A stretch of DNA of 64,000 nt from Microbulbifer taiwanensis (GCF_014904815.1 NZ_JACZFR010000007.1:1-64000); one strand, 5' to 3'; counted from the first letter of the stretch, positions 47,367 to 57,083 are shown. The notes: generated by a model not told the origin, from the sequence alone. Translations and numbers: made by a program.

Positions 47367-49058
47367 TTACGGTCGCTTTATTCCTGTTGTTTTTGGAGCA
47401 GAGAATGCATTCCTATTTGTGATAAGCGTCTGTGTGGCTCCTCCAGGTTGAGAATATCCGCACTGAGTTGTCGGCGCAATCTTAGATTGGAAGACATCAA
47501 TATCTTGCAGCGCTTCAACTTCAACAATGTCAAATTTATCTGTTTGTTGGCTTTCCAGTGGGATTCCCAATTGATCGCTGATCTCGTCGTAGCTTAGCCC
47601 TTCCAGAAGATCAATATCCTTTTGGGTGGCAAAATATGCGGAGTGATCTCCGGGCATGGTGCCTTCAGGCACAATTTTATATAATTTTTGACCTTTTCGA
47701 ATCGTTATTTTTTCAGGCAGGGTGCTTCCGCTTTTAATTAGCTGCTCGGCGTAACCCACTGCAGTTTCCAAATCTGTTCCCTGAGATCTATATGATTCGA
47801 CGACCGCTCTTCCTTGAGGGGTTTGCATGGGAAGATTATTAATGCCGTGAGTCTTATAGGTTTTCCAGCTGTCAGGCTCTGGCCGTTCTCTTTTCGGAAT
47901 TTCAGTTCTGCTAGTTGGTTTTGACGATTCTGGTTTGGATGACGGCTTAGCATGGTTTGTCCTGCCTGGATTGACTTCTTTTACATCCGTAACGTCCTCG
48001 ACGGTGAAATCGCCAAATGAACGACTAGGTCCATTCCCCTTGGCCGAACTCCGACGTAATCGCTGTCTGACTTTCCTGATCTGTTCTGCGAACTCGACCA
48101 GTAGATCGCCGACTTTGCGGAACTTGGCCAGGTGCCGCGCCTGGCTTGCTGCGCCGACCGCCAGGCCGGCGCCGGCGGTGACGGCGGCCAGCACCAGAGT
48201 GAACAGCACTTCGAAAGCGGCGCCGCCGGAGACTTCGGTGAGCTCTATGGCGTGTTGGGCGCTGACATAGTCTTTGGCAAAGCGGGTGATATCGGCGCGC
48301 AGGGTCGGGTCATCCCAGATGAGGTCGGCCACTTCCATGGCCTGATCCAGCTGTTCTGTGGTGATGGCGGTGGGGTCGAAGCCCAGGGCCTGCACCAGTT
48401 CGCGCTTCTCTCCCTTCAGCTGTTCATCGGCATAGGCGGCGAAGACATTCTCGTCGTTTTCCCGGTTGCGCTGCAGGGCTCGGTGGCTGGCTTGCAGGCT
48501 GCGCAGCAGGCGCTGGGTGGGGCTGATGACGTCGCTGACCTCTTTGGCCCACTGGGCGAGGTCGACGCCGGCGTTCCAGAGGCCGTTGAAAAAGGCGCCG
48601 GTGTAGATCAGGGCACGATTGAACTGGGTTTCCCCGGCCAGCATTTGTGTGTGTTGGGCGGCCTCGACCTTTTCCTGGGCGATGATGGCGGCAAGTGCCT
48701 GGCGGATCCTGATCCGCAGTATGGCCCGTCTGTCCTCTTCTTCGCCCTGCTGTTCGCCGCTGCCGAGACTTACGAGGATCAACTCGTGGTTACAGAGGGC
48801 CTGGGCCAGCTCTTCGCGGGGGCAGAGGGGCGCCACTCCGCCGTCGAGCCGCTCCTGTCGCCAACTGTCCAGCAGGGGGAATTGACCCAGGTGATAGAAG
48901 TGCGCGCGGGCCTGCCCCAACTGGAAGCTGTCCACCCGGGAAAGGAGCCAGTCTGCCTGGGCGTGGTGCGTGGCGATGCTGTCAGTGAGGGGGATTCGGC
49001 TACCGCGATCGAGGCGGTAGCGGTTGCCCTGGGGGTCCGTCAGGTCGAAGTGCGACAT
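47367..49058 (-). CDS. Polymorphic toxin with TNT-like C-terminal tip
   Basis: A 563-residue mosaic. Residues 1-335 are GC-rich scaffold: an N-terminal domain opening SHFDLTDPQGNRYRLDRGSR, a helical middle, and a hydrophobic glycine/alanine-rich segment near 285-310 (VLAAVTAGAGLAVGAAS). From about 335 the DNA turns AT-rich and encodes a charged linker and a tip. The final 110 residues end in a pattern (Q-S-K-IAPT, then SQPGGATQ) that resembles the TNT NAD-glycohydrolase family's closing QPGG-Q motif; the match is partial. No signal peptide is visible. An immunity candidate follows immediately. Delivery route is unknown. Confidence 0.6.
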   Translation of the reverse strand: MSHFDLTDPQGNRYRLDRGSRIPLTDSIATHHAQADWLLSRVDSFQLGQARAHFYHLGQFPLLDSWRQERLDGGVAPLCPREELAQALCNHELILVSLGSGEQQGEEEDRRAILRIRIRQALAAIIAQEKVEAAQHTQMLAGETQFNRALIYTGAFFNGLWNAGVDLAQWAKEVSDVISPTQRLLRSLQASHRALQRNRENDENVFAAYADEQLKGEKRELVQALGFDPTAITTEQLDQAMEVADLIWDDPTLRADITRFAKDYVSAQHAIELTEVSGGAAFEVLFTLVLAAVTAGAGLAVGAASQARHLAKFRKVGDLLVEFAEQIRKVRQRLRRSSAKGNGPSRSFGDFTVEDVTDVKEVNPGRTNHAKPSSKPESSKPTSRTEIPKRERPEPDSWKTYKTHGINNLPMQTPQGRAVVESYRSQGTDLETAVGYAEQLIKSGSTLPEKITIRKGQKLYKIVPEGTMPGDHSAYFATQKDIDLLEGLSYDEISDQLGIPLESQQTDKFDIVEVEALQDIDVFQSKIAPTTQCGYSQPGGATQTLITNRNAFSAPKTTGIKRP

Positions 49059-49149
49059 ATCCGTGTCTGTAGTTGTTCTGTGTGCGTCGATTCTAGGGGC
49101 AGTTGAGATGCGGAATCAATCGAACCAGTCGTAATTCCTGCACTTCAGA

Positions 49150-49563
49150 GAGGGAAAGCCCTTGTGGCTGATCAGTAAGTGACCTGCCGTGTAATGCTGT
49201 GTAATGGGGTGTGATCGACCTGTAATCGGCGAGTCCGTAAAGTAGCGCACAGAGTTGAGGGGCTGAGCACGCCACAGTGGATTGAGGCGCTCCGCCTAGG
49301 GAAAGGCAGGCCCCGCAACATCGAATCCGAAGGATCGGATTTCTGTGCCCCAGTGGCACAGTGTGGAAAGGAGACCCATTCAGCGCAAGCTGAACTGTCA
49401 AGCCGGGCTCGGCAAACACAGAGCCTACGTCTGCCGAGATTTGGGGAAGGGCTTGACCGGGGCACGGATGCCTCATTTCGCTCTTGATAGTGTTGTTGTA
49501 ACCGTCGATGGCTGGGACCATCAATTCGGGCCGGTAGTAACGCAGTTACTACCGGCTTTTTTT
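49150..49563 (+). ncRNA. Unassigned large structured RNA candidate
   Basis: About 400 bases with no convincing protein frame but many perfect stems. They are GTTG-A-GGGGC/GCCCC-G-CAAC (49254-49263 with 49310-49319), inner AGGCG/CGCCT, AATCCGA/TCGGATT (49324-49341), CTGTGCC/GGCACAG (49343-49361), TTCAGC-GCAA-GCTGAA with a GNRA tetraloop (49379-49394), GTCAAGCC/GGCTTGAC (49397-49404 with 49450-49457) and, nested inside it, CTCGGCA/TGCCGAG (49408-49438). A 12-bp terminator follows. It does not show the conserved cores of RNase P RNA, tmRNA, 6S or SRP RNA that I know. A group II intron remnant cannot be excluded. Confidence 0.5.
49530..49563 (+). terminator. Strong terminator of the structured RNA
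   Basis: GCCGGTAGTAAC/GTTACTACCGGC is a perfect 12-bp stem with a three-base loop, followed by seven T. Confidence 0.9.
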
Positions 49564-49700
49564 ATGGAATTTTCATTGAATTGTAGTCGGGCTAATATTT
49601 CTCACCCGGTTTTATTCGAGTATGCTTCAGAGTGTGCGGTAATTCACAAAACTGATTTAACCTTAATAAAAAACACACTGACCATTTATAGGGGTGGACC

Positions 49701-50180
49701 ATGAGTGTATGTAACGATTTGCCGGTACTGGAATGCGATGTGCCGAGGGAGGGGATTGAGCTGGATCTCGTGCTGCAGCCGAGGGAACCGGTCAACGGCG
49801 AGCCGCAGTACTGGCCGCTGTACAACGCCGAAAACCCGGGGGAGCACTTCGGCAATATGCGCTTCCGCTTCGGCGGCAACCGCGGCCTGGTCAAGCTGAC
49901 CATTACGCTGGACCTGTCGGCAGTGCCGGGGCGGGAGCTGGAGTTCTCCAACTGCGGTCGCGGGCGGTTGGACGGCATTATCGCCCTGAGCCCGGATTTC
50001 CGTCACCAGTTCTGGTCCCGGGCCAGGCGGGTGCGTGGTGAATACACCAAGCTGGTGATCTGGATCAGGGACCGGGAGGATATTCCGGATAACTTCGCAT
50101 TCTTGTGGCTGTGTGAGGATGTGGATACTGGTATGCACTTCGTGTCCGGTGACCCTATGGTGCGGTACGAGCCGGAGTGA
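49701..50180 (+). CDS. Hypothetical protein (159 residues)
   Basis: A soluble protein with several predicted beta strands (IELDLVLQP, GLVKLTITLDL, YTKLVIWIRD) and no signal peptide. It ends FVSGDPMVRYEPE. I do not recognise a domain. It lies 137 bases after the structured RNA's terminator, on the same strand, and is convergent with the first kinase gene, whose stop is the next base. The GC content is host-like. It could be part of the kinase locus or work with the RNA; neither is shown. Confidence 0.7.
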   Translation: MSVCNDLPVLECDVPREGIELDLVLQPREPVNGEPQYWPLYNAENPGEHFGNMRFRFGGNRGLVKLTITLDLSAVPGRELEFSNCGRGRLDGIIALSPDFRHQFWSRARRVRGEYTKLVIWIRDREDIPDNFAFLWLCEDVDTGMHFVSGDPMVRYEPE

Positions 50181-52736
50181 TCAGTAGCAGATAGCGGTCT
50201 TCACGTCGGTGGAAACCTGGGGCTGGGTGCAGAGCTGCTGGAAGGCCGGCAGGTTGAACCACTCTGTGCTCATGCCCTGTTGTAGCAGCTTTTCTATATG
50301 ATAATTGGCAGATCTCGGTTCCTGGGCCAGAGCGTATACTTGTGCAGCCATGTAACTTGCATAGGTATAGTCGGGAGCTTGCTGAAGTAGTTCGTTTACC
50401 ATTGAAATGGCGGTTGAAAACTGGTCTAAGTTGGCAAGTGCGATAGCTTGATACCAGCGTTTTTCTAACGTATCGGCGTTGCTGGTAATTTCTAATAGCT
50501 GTTGGAAGCTGGCTTTTGCATTTTGGACGTCGCCTAGCACCAGATAAGTCTCTGCTATTTGACCCATCGTTGGGATGTCACTGGGTGCCGTTTCTAGTAT
50601 TTGCTGGAAGGTTTGCAGGGCAAGGTCATACTTTTCTTGTAAAAAGTAAGCGACGCCGAGGTTGGACTTTGTCCGCCAGCCGCGCAGCTCCTCGGGGATT
50701 GAGATGAAAGCCACTTCAGCAGCTGACAGGTTACCGCTTTCCAGTTCTATGCCTCCTAGCGTGGAATAGGATGACCAATGCTCCGGAAAAGTTTCTATGA
50801 TTCTTTCCAATACAGTGTGTGCCCGGGCGTAATCCCCGCTTACAGCATGATTCAGAGCAATCAGGTATAGGTTGTCGGCCGAAGGGTTAAGCGCGGCCGC
50901 CTCCTGCGCATAGCGCAATCCGGCCTCGTAGTCTCCCTGTGTAAACTGAAAACGCGCATACTTGGCCAGCAGAGCCGCGGACGGCGCCTCCTGCTCATGG
51001 ATTTTTTCTAGCAATAAATCGAACTGACTCTTGTCAGTACTATAGGTGCGCAACCAGATTTCCTGCTCCAGCAGTTGCTGCTCATCTATATTGCGGTGCT
51101 TTGCTCGCTCAAGCATCGCCAGTCCGCGAGATAGATATGGTGCGCTATCCGTCTGAACAAACAGCTTGGCAGAGACACTTGTATAAACTGCGTAGAGATT
51201 GGCATTGTTCGGATACTGCTCAATCATTGTTTCTATTAGCGTCAGGTCCTCCTCTTTGAGGTCTTTTTGCTCCAAGCGACTGAGAATGTCCAGATACTGG
51301 TTGTAGCTTGCATCCGGCATCAATTCCTGTTCGCCGGAGTCTTTTACATAGTTACGAGGAAACAAGGCTGCCGCGCTATTGGCAATACGGTATTCCGCCT
51401 CCTGCCGCTTATCTGTCAGGAAAGCAAAACTCGCCTGCTGCCTGATCCGGCTGTCCACGGGTCCAATCCGCTGCAATTCAACCTCACACCGCACCCGCGC
51501 ACACTCCAGCCGCGCAAACAGCGCATCGGTCACTCCTTTGTCCCGCAGCGCGTGCAGCTGTGCATCCAGATCCTGCCCCTCCTTGGGCGTAAAGCTGACC
51601 AGCGCGGAGGCCTTCAGCTGCGAAGCGGCATTCATCAGCGCCTGGCGCACCATGGTCGCGGTCAGCTGTTTGGCATTCTCCTCACCGCGCACCTCGCCGT
51701 TGATCTCCACCGGTAGCACGGCGATATATTGCGGCTCCAGGCGGGTGGCGTATTCCCAGCCGAAATAGCCGGCCACGCAGACGGCGGCGGTGCCGGCTGC
51801 GCCGATAAGCGCATTGAGCGCGCGGCGGTGCCGGCCCGGTGGCTTGCGCAGCAATTGGGTAACCGTGGCGGAAAGCTCCTGGGTGTCGGTATCGTCCGAC
51901 TGGTGCTGGTAGAGGAAATGGATCGCTTCGTAGACCTGCTGCGCCGATTCCGGCCGCTTTTCGGCGCGCTTGCTCAGCAATTTGTCCAGCAGCGCGGCCA
52001 GCGGGTCCGGCAGCCTGGCGTAGACCTGCTGCGGCGGTATATGGGGTTCGTTGATAATGCGCTGCGCCAGGGCCAGGGAGCCGCCCTGGCCTTTCTCGAA
52101 CGGCCTGGCGCCGCACAGGAGTTCGTAGGCGATGGCGCCGAGGCCGAACAGGTCGCTGCGGGTGCACAGCGGGTAGCCCTGCAGCTGCTCCGGCGACATG
52201 GCCTCGATGGTGCCGGCCACATGGTCCTCACGGGTAATACTATCGGCGTCGGGCTGCTGGGATTTGGCGATGCCGAAGTCGGTGATCTTGGCGATGCCGG
52301 TGAAGGTGATCAGGATATTGTCGGGCTTGAGGTCGCGGTGGATGATGCCGAGGGAATGGGCTTCGCCCAGGCCCTGGCAGATCTGCATCAGCAGGCCGAG
52401 TTTTTCCCGCAGCGGCGCGCTGTGTTCGCGCATCCACTCCTTGAGGGTGGTGCCCTCGACGTATTCCATCACCAGGGCTATGCCGCCGTCCTCTTCGAGC
52501 ACGTCGTAGAGCTGGACGATATTCGGGTGGTTGAGTTTGGCCAGCAGCTGGGCTTCGCTGTGGATGCGGGCACTGGCGGATTCACCGGCGGCGTCCCTGC
52601 GCAGTTTCTTGATCGCGACCTGGCGCTGCAGGCGGGTGTCTTCAGCCAGGTAGACGACGCCCATGCCGCCCGCGCCGAGAGTGCGCTCTATGCGGTAGCG
52701 GCCCAGTTGTGCCTGTTCCGGTTCGGCGACTTCCAT
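50181..52736 (-). CDS. Ser/Thr protein kinase with C-terminal TPR region (first)
   Basis: An 851-residue membrane kinase. The Hanks-type domain (about 12-275) has the glycine loop GAGGMGVVY, Lys43, HRDLKPDN with Asp135 and DFG with Asp153, so it should be active. A single membrane segment lies near residues 315-335. The rest is periplasmic by topology, with a TolB-N-like region (YIAVLPVEI) and helical TPR-like repeats near 600-840. It likely senses an outside cue and phosphorylates threonines in FHA partners. It lies 118 bases after the second kinase gene on the same strand. Confidence 0.85.
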   Translation of the reverse strand: MEVAEPEQAQLGRYRIERTLGAGGMGVVYLAEDTRLQRQVAIKKLRRDAAGESASARIHSEAQLLAKLNHPNIVQLYDVLEEDGGIALVMEYVEGTTLKEWMREHSAPLREKLGLLMQICQGLGEAHSLGIIHRDLKPDNILITFTGIAKITDFGIAKSQQPDADSITREDHVAGTIEAMSPEQLQGYPLCTRSDLFGLGAIAYELLCGARPFEKGQGGSLALAQRIINEPHIPPQQVYARLPDPLAALLDKLLSKRAEKRPESAQQVYEAIHFLYQHQSDDTDTQELSATVTQLLRKPPGRHRRALNALIGAAGTAAVCVAGYFGWEYATRLEPQYIAVLPVEINGEVRGEENAKQLTATMVRQALMNAASQLKASALVSFTPKEGQDLDAQLHALRDKGVTDALFARLECARVRCEVELQRIGPVDSRIRQQASFAFLTDKRQEAEYRIANSAAALFPRNYVKDSGEQELMPDASYNQYLDILSRLEQKDLKEEDLTLIETMIEQYPNNANLYAVYTSVSAKLFVQTDSAPYLSRGLAMLERAKHRNIDEQQLLEQEIWLRTYSTDKSQFDLLLEKIHEQEAPSAALLAKYARFQFTQGDYEAGLRYAQEAAALNPSADNLYLIALNHAVSGDYARAHTVLERIIETFPEHWSSYSTLGGIELESGNLSAAEVAFISIPEELRGWRTKSNLGVAYFLQEKYDLALQTFQQILETAPSDIPTMGQIAETYLVLGDVQNAKASFQQLLEITSNADTLEKRWYQAIALANLDQFSTAISMVNELLQQAPDYTYASYMAAQVYALAQEPRSANYHIEKLLQQGMSTEWFNLPAFQQLCTQPQVSTDVKTAICY

Positions 52737-52854
52737 AGCCTTTTATTCTTGTTGGTGGTTGTAAATTCCGTTACATCCGTTTCCCTGCCAGGTCCCGATC
52801 GAGTCTCTGGGAAGGTGGGGCGCAGCCTAGTTTACCGATTTACAGGCAAGCGTA

Positions 52855-55449
52855 CTATTTCTGTGCGACCTGGGTGTTTTCCTTTCTCTTGCTGCAGAGT
52901 TCCGGGAAGTCGCCGCGCAGGCCGGCGAAGTCGGTGCGCTTGCATACCGGCGCGAAGCGCTCGGTGTTGAGCCAGATGGGCGACATGCCCAGTTCCAGGG
53001 TCTTGCGGATATGCGCCATGGCGGAGTTGAGGTCGCCGCCGGTGATATAGATCTGGGCGCGGGCGTAGTTGACGTAGAGGTCGTCCGGGGCCTGGCGGCG
53101 GATCTTCAACAGGGCGTCCACGGCGCGGTCGGCCTGGCCGAGTTCGGCATGGGCGCGGGCGCGCATCAGTATGCCCTCCCAGTCCTCGCGCCCATCGGTC
53201 AGCGCCAGGGCGCGCTCGGCCAGTGCCTGTGCCTTCTGTGGCAGCTGCTGGGCCCGCGCTATCTCTGCCTTGTAGAGCAGCGGATCGGCATCTTTCGGTG
53301 CGCTCTCCACCACGCGGTCAAAGCAGTTCTGTGCGCGCTCGAACTGGCGCTCTATGTAGTGGGCGAGGCACAGGTTGTAGGTATCCATGGCGCCGAGCTT
53401 GTCCAGGCCGAGGCTGTTGAGTAGTCGAATGGCTTCCCCCGGGTTGCCGCTGTCCAGCTCTATGGCGGCGAGCAGGGATAGGGTATCGCTATCGTTATCG
53501 CTCAGCTGCAGTGACTGCAGCAGGTAGTCTTTGGCCTCGTCCAGGTCGCCGCGGGCGCTCAGGGCCAGGGCCTTCTGGCGCAGATAGGTTGCGCTGGTGC
53601 GCAGGGCCAGCGCCCTGTCCATGGCTTGCAGCGCCTTATCGTATTCACTGCGTGTCTGGTGGTAGATGGCGCGCAGGTGGTAGTAACTGGCCTGGTCGGG
53701 GATCGTCAGTTGCAGCTGCGAAAGCAGCGCCTGTGCGCGGCTTACTTCGTTATTGATGGCGGCCAGGCGCAGTTCGGCGGCGAGCAGGGCCGGGTGATCA
53801 GCAATTTCCCGCGGCGCGCGCCGCAGTGCCCGCTCAAATCGCTTGGTGGACTCGGCACTGCGGGTGTTGAACTGATGATCGATCACCAGCTCGCTGAGCA
53901 GTTCGTAATAGGGCGGGAAGCCAGGATTTTTTTCCAGCAACGCTTCCAGGGCGGATACCGATTGCTCCAGGCTGGTTTCATCGTGGCGCCGTTCGTACAG
54001 CTCCAGGTAGCGCTGGTAGTCGTCGGTGCTGATATTGAAGCGCGCTTCACTTTCCTGCGTCGGGTGGCCGGGCAGCAGGTAATTGAGCTGTTGCAGGGTG
54101 CGCGCGCGGCTCCCCAGGCTCTCCTGGATTTCCAGTGTGGTATTGCGGCTGGCGGCGACGGAAAAGTTTGCCGTGTCGATCAGCTCCAGCGAGGCCTCGC
54201 AGTGGACTCTTTCACAGGAGATCGTCGGCTGCAGCAGCAGCTGGGCATTCAGGGCCCGGGCCTGTTCCTGCAGCGGCTGCCCGCGCAGGCGTTCGGACTC
54301 GGAGTAGGGCACCAGGAAGAGGCCCTCGCGGTTCGAGAGGCCCTGCTTGATGGCGCTCAGCACATTGCTGACGAGGAGCCGGGCTTCGCGGCTGCCCGAG
54401 GCACTCTCCGCAGGTGCGACTATGGCGATGTATTTGCCTTTAGTCTCGCGCTGCGATTCCGGCAGCAGGACGGCGGCTGCCGCAACCAGCAATGTCATGC
54501 AGCCTGCGAGGGCGGCGCCCGCCAGGATTCTGCGGTGCCGGACCCTGCGCCGCTGGTTGCGGTGGAAGCCCTCGGCGGTGATGGTCACGGTGCGGCTGAT
54601 GGTACCCGCGGTATTGGCATCCAGGTCCATCTGTACTGCGTCCAGCTCCGCCGCCACTGCGGTGGCGTTCAGCGGGCGCTTGTCCGGGTTTTTTGTCAGC
54701 AACCTGTCGAGCAGCTGGCACAGTGCCGGGGGCAGGTCCGGATTCATTTTCGCCGCCGGTGGATGCTGGCTGTTGACGATGCGATCGACGATGATGAATG
54801 GACTTTCGTGATCGCCAAACGGGCTCTGCCCGCACAGCAGCTTGTAGGCCAGTACGCCCAGGGCGAAGAGATCGCAGCGGTTGTCGAGGTCCTTGCCCAG
54901 GGCCTGTTCCGGTGACATGGCACCCCAGGTACCGGCGACATGCTGCTCGCGGGTCAGGTCGCTGTTCTCGCGCCAGTTTTTGGCGATGCCGAAATCCGTA
55001 ATCTTGGCGGTGTTGTTCTCGTCGATGAGGATATTGTCGGATTTCAGGTCGCGGTGGATGATGCCGACCGTGTGGGCGCGGGCGAGACCGTAGCAGATCT
55101 GCCTCAGTAGCTGGATTTTCTGCTGCAGGTTGGGGTTGCGCTCGCGCTGCCAGTGCTCGAGGGTGCTGCCCTCCACATACTCCATCACCAGGGCGACGTC
55201 GTCCCGCTCTTCCACCACATCGTAGATCTGCACTATGTTGCTGTGGTTGAGCTGGGCTAAGAGTAGTGCCTCCTTGCGGATGCGCAGGTGTGCCGTGCTG
55301 CTGGTGGGGTTCTTGACCAATCGCTTGATGGCGACGCGGCGGTGCAGGCGTTCGTCGGTGGCCAGGTAGACCACACCCATGCCGCCAGAGCCGAGTTGCC
55401 CGGTTACCTTGTATCGCCCGATATAAAACGGTAATTGCTCTGACGTCAT
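52855..55449 (-). CDS. Ser/Thr protein kinase with C-terminal TPR region (second)
   Basis: An 864-residue paralogue of the downstream kinase with the same architecture: kinase domain (about 11-270; GSGGMGVVY, Lys42, HRDLKSDN with Asp134, DFG with Asp152), one membrane segment near 312-333, and a TPR-rich C-terminal half (about 470-850, many ALALRTSATY- and AEIARAQQLP-type helices). It is probably active. A short gap links it to the FHA/winged-helix gene upstream, so the three genes appear to form one operon. Confidence 0.85.
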   Translation of the reverse strand: MTSEQLPFYIGRYKVTGQLGSGGMGVVYLATDERLHRRVAIKRLVKNPTSSTAHLRIRKEALLLAQLNHSNIVQIYDVVEERDDVALVMEYVEGSTLEHWQRERNPNLQQKIQLLRQICYGLARAHTVGIIHRDLKSDNILIDENNTAKITDFGIAKNWRENSDLTREQHVAGTWGAMSPEQALGKDLDNRCDLFALGVLAYKLLCGQSPFGDHESPFIIVDRIVNSQHPPAAKMNPDLPPALCQLLDRLLTKNPDKRPLNATAVAAELDAVQMDLDANTAGTISRTVTITAEGFHRNQRRRVRHRRILAGAALAGCMTLLVAAAAVLLPESQRETKGKYIAIVAPAESASGSREARLLVSNVLSAIKQGLSNREGLFLVPYSESERLRGQPLQEQARALNAQLLLQPTISCERVHCEASLELIDTANFSVAASRNTTLEIQESLGSRARTLQQLNYLLPGHPTQESEARFNISTDDYQRYLELYERRHDETSLEQSVSALEALLEKNPGFPPYYELLSELVIDHQFNTRSAESTKRFERALRRAPREIADHPALLAAELRLAAINNEVSRAQALLSQLQLTIPDQASYYHLRAIYHQTRSEYDKALQAMDRALALRTSATYLRQKALALSARGDLDEAKDYLLQSLQLSDNDSDTLSLLAAIELDSGNPGEAIRLLNSLGLDKLGAMDTYNLCLAHYIERQFERAQNCFDRVVESAPKDADPLLYKAEIARAQQLPQKAQALAERALALTDGREDWEGILMRARAHAELGQADRAVDALLKIRRQAPDDLYVNYARAQIYITGGDLNSAMAHIRKTLELGMSPIWLNTERFAPVCKRTDFAGLRGDFPELCSKRKENTQVAQK

Positions 55450-55611
55450 GAATCTGGCTGAGTGGCCCTGTTGTTGCTCTCCGCCGTCCCTGGCAATTTA
55501 TCATTGTTTAATTCTGAAACCCGACGTCCGGTTCCCCGAGTCGGGCGACGGACCTGCATATTACCGCACTGGCCGCTCTCCCGCTCAATCTTCGCGGTTT
55601 GGCGTGCGCAT

Positions 55612-56604
55612 TCAGTCCACCTGCGCCTCTTCGGCCTGTACCGCGAGGGATTCCAGTTGCGACCCCTTGTAGATTTCAAAACGGCTGCAGCCGAGGCGGA
55701 TTTCCCAGGAGCGGCGCTCCACCAGGCCCGAGGTGTCGATCGCATCCGGCAGGGTTTCTGCAATCTGCTTGCGCGCGCGGAAAATCTGCGTGTTCAGGTG
55801 GTTGACCGTAATTCCGAGTTCGCGGGTGGCCACCTGGATGGAGACCCAGCCCTGGGCGTCGGCATCCGCACCCTGCTGTATATCGCGGATGCGGGCCCGC
55901 GCCAGGTAGAGCAGCAGGTAGTTGTGGATGCGCGCGGGCAGGGCCACCTTCATATCGTCTTCTTCGCGGCGCATCTGCAGCTGCACGTGCTCCTCGTGGT
56001 GGCTGACGGAAAAGCGCAGGTCGAAATCGGTGATCTACAGCTGTTGCAGCGAGAGTTCCTTGGTGGCGCCCTGGTTGTCGGCGATAAACAGCTGCCAGCT
56101 GTGCAGGCCGCAGTCGATGCGCTCCCCGTGCTTGATGGCGGTGGCGTTTTCGCTGCCGTTGGAATTGCCGGTCAGTTCGTACAGCCACTGGCCGGTGACA
56201 GGGCTGAAATGCAGGCTGGCGAGAGGATCGCGCTCGTCTGGCAGAAGGTGGTACTGCTCCAGGGGCTGCGCCTCGCCGGATTGAAGGTCGATCAGCAGGT
56301 TTTCCGGGGCGTCCAGGTTCTCGACAATCCAGAGGGGATTGCCGACGCGGCCGAAGGCGATCTGGTCGCCCTGCTGCAGGGGGTAATTCTTCGCCGGCAC
56401 CAGCTGCTGGCCATTGACCCAGGTGCCGTTGCGACTGAGATCGCGAATATTCCAGTGGCTGCCCGTCCACTGGATGGCGGCGTGAATGCCGGAAATTTCC
56501 GCGCTGGTGATGCGCGTATCCACAGCGCCCTGCCGGCGACCGATCGTGTGGTGGGCCATCAGGTATACAGGCTGATCCCTGTCTGGATGCTGCAAGCAGG
56601 CCAT
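55612..56604 (-). pseudogene. FHA/winged-helix regulator split by an in-frame amber codon
   Basis: A continuous frame of 331 codons broken by one TAG at 56035-56037. Before it, residues 1-189 hold an FHA domain (HTIGRRQGAVD, HAAIQW, LSRNGTWVNGQ) and a second beta-rich segment. After it the frame continues without another stop: ITDFDLRFSVSHHEEH, then a region from ALPARIHNYLLLYLARAR to the end resembling a winged-helix DNA-binding domain. The break lies between the two domains. Either the gene is mutated, the base is miscalled, or the stop is read through; a separate internal start at 55986 could make the second part. It precedes the kinase genes. Confidence 0.75.
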
Positions 56605-57083
56605 GGTTTAGTCCCTTTCCCCTTTCTTGGTGTTCTTGGGGGCTGTGCCGCTAACGCAACGGCAGAAATTGAATCAGGACAGGTGGCGCGCGTCCGACAT
56701 GGCCCGCAAGCGGAAAACCGGAGGGGTCGAGAGGAGGTTTTCTTTCGCCAGGCGCCGCCTAGCTACCGCTAATAAAGAATGCCATAGAAACTGCCGGCCG
56801 AGCCCCCTGGCCAGTGACAAAGCATTGTTAGCGGCGCTGGTTGGAGTTGTTATTGCGCCCTGTCTTGAGTAAGCAAGCGCTAACCAGCGGGTTGGCGACT
56901 GCTTTAGTGTTGTCGGTTCATTTATACCCATCTGCGGTGCGAATGCAACGATTGAATGCACATGCGGGCATTTTCGCTATTCATTTGCACTGGCGCGGTA
57001 ATCGTTGAGCGATCTTTGATCGGTTCGGACGCCGGTTGCGCGGGATTTGCAATCGTCCCCGATGGATATCTGCCGGCGGTGGG
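56605..57083. other. Intergenic stretch between the FHA gene and ectR
   Basis: About 480 bases without a supported gene. Inverted short words GTTAGCG/CGCTAAC and CGCTGGTT/AACCAGCG occur near 56828-56895. It should hold the promoter of the FHA-kinase operon and the end of ectR. No RNA family was recognised. Confidence 0.5.

Noticed and set aside
49321-49341. tRNA-like GAATCC segment
   Set aside because: It belongs to a simple hairpin; there is no acceptor stem, anticodon arm or full T arm.
49093-49524. A 143-codon frame on the minus strand across the structured RNA
   Set aside because: Low-complexity, no ribosome site, and it runs through several perfect stems. The plus-strand terminator argues for RNA.
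45241-49700. Chromosomal integron cassettes or attC sites in the toxin island
   Set aside because: No convincing attC core pairs (GTTRRRY/RYYYAAC) or integrase were seen.
45241-56604. Type VI secretion locus
   Set aside because: FHA, kinase and toxin genes hint at one, but no VgrG, Hcp, PAAR, sheath or baseplate gene is present.
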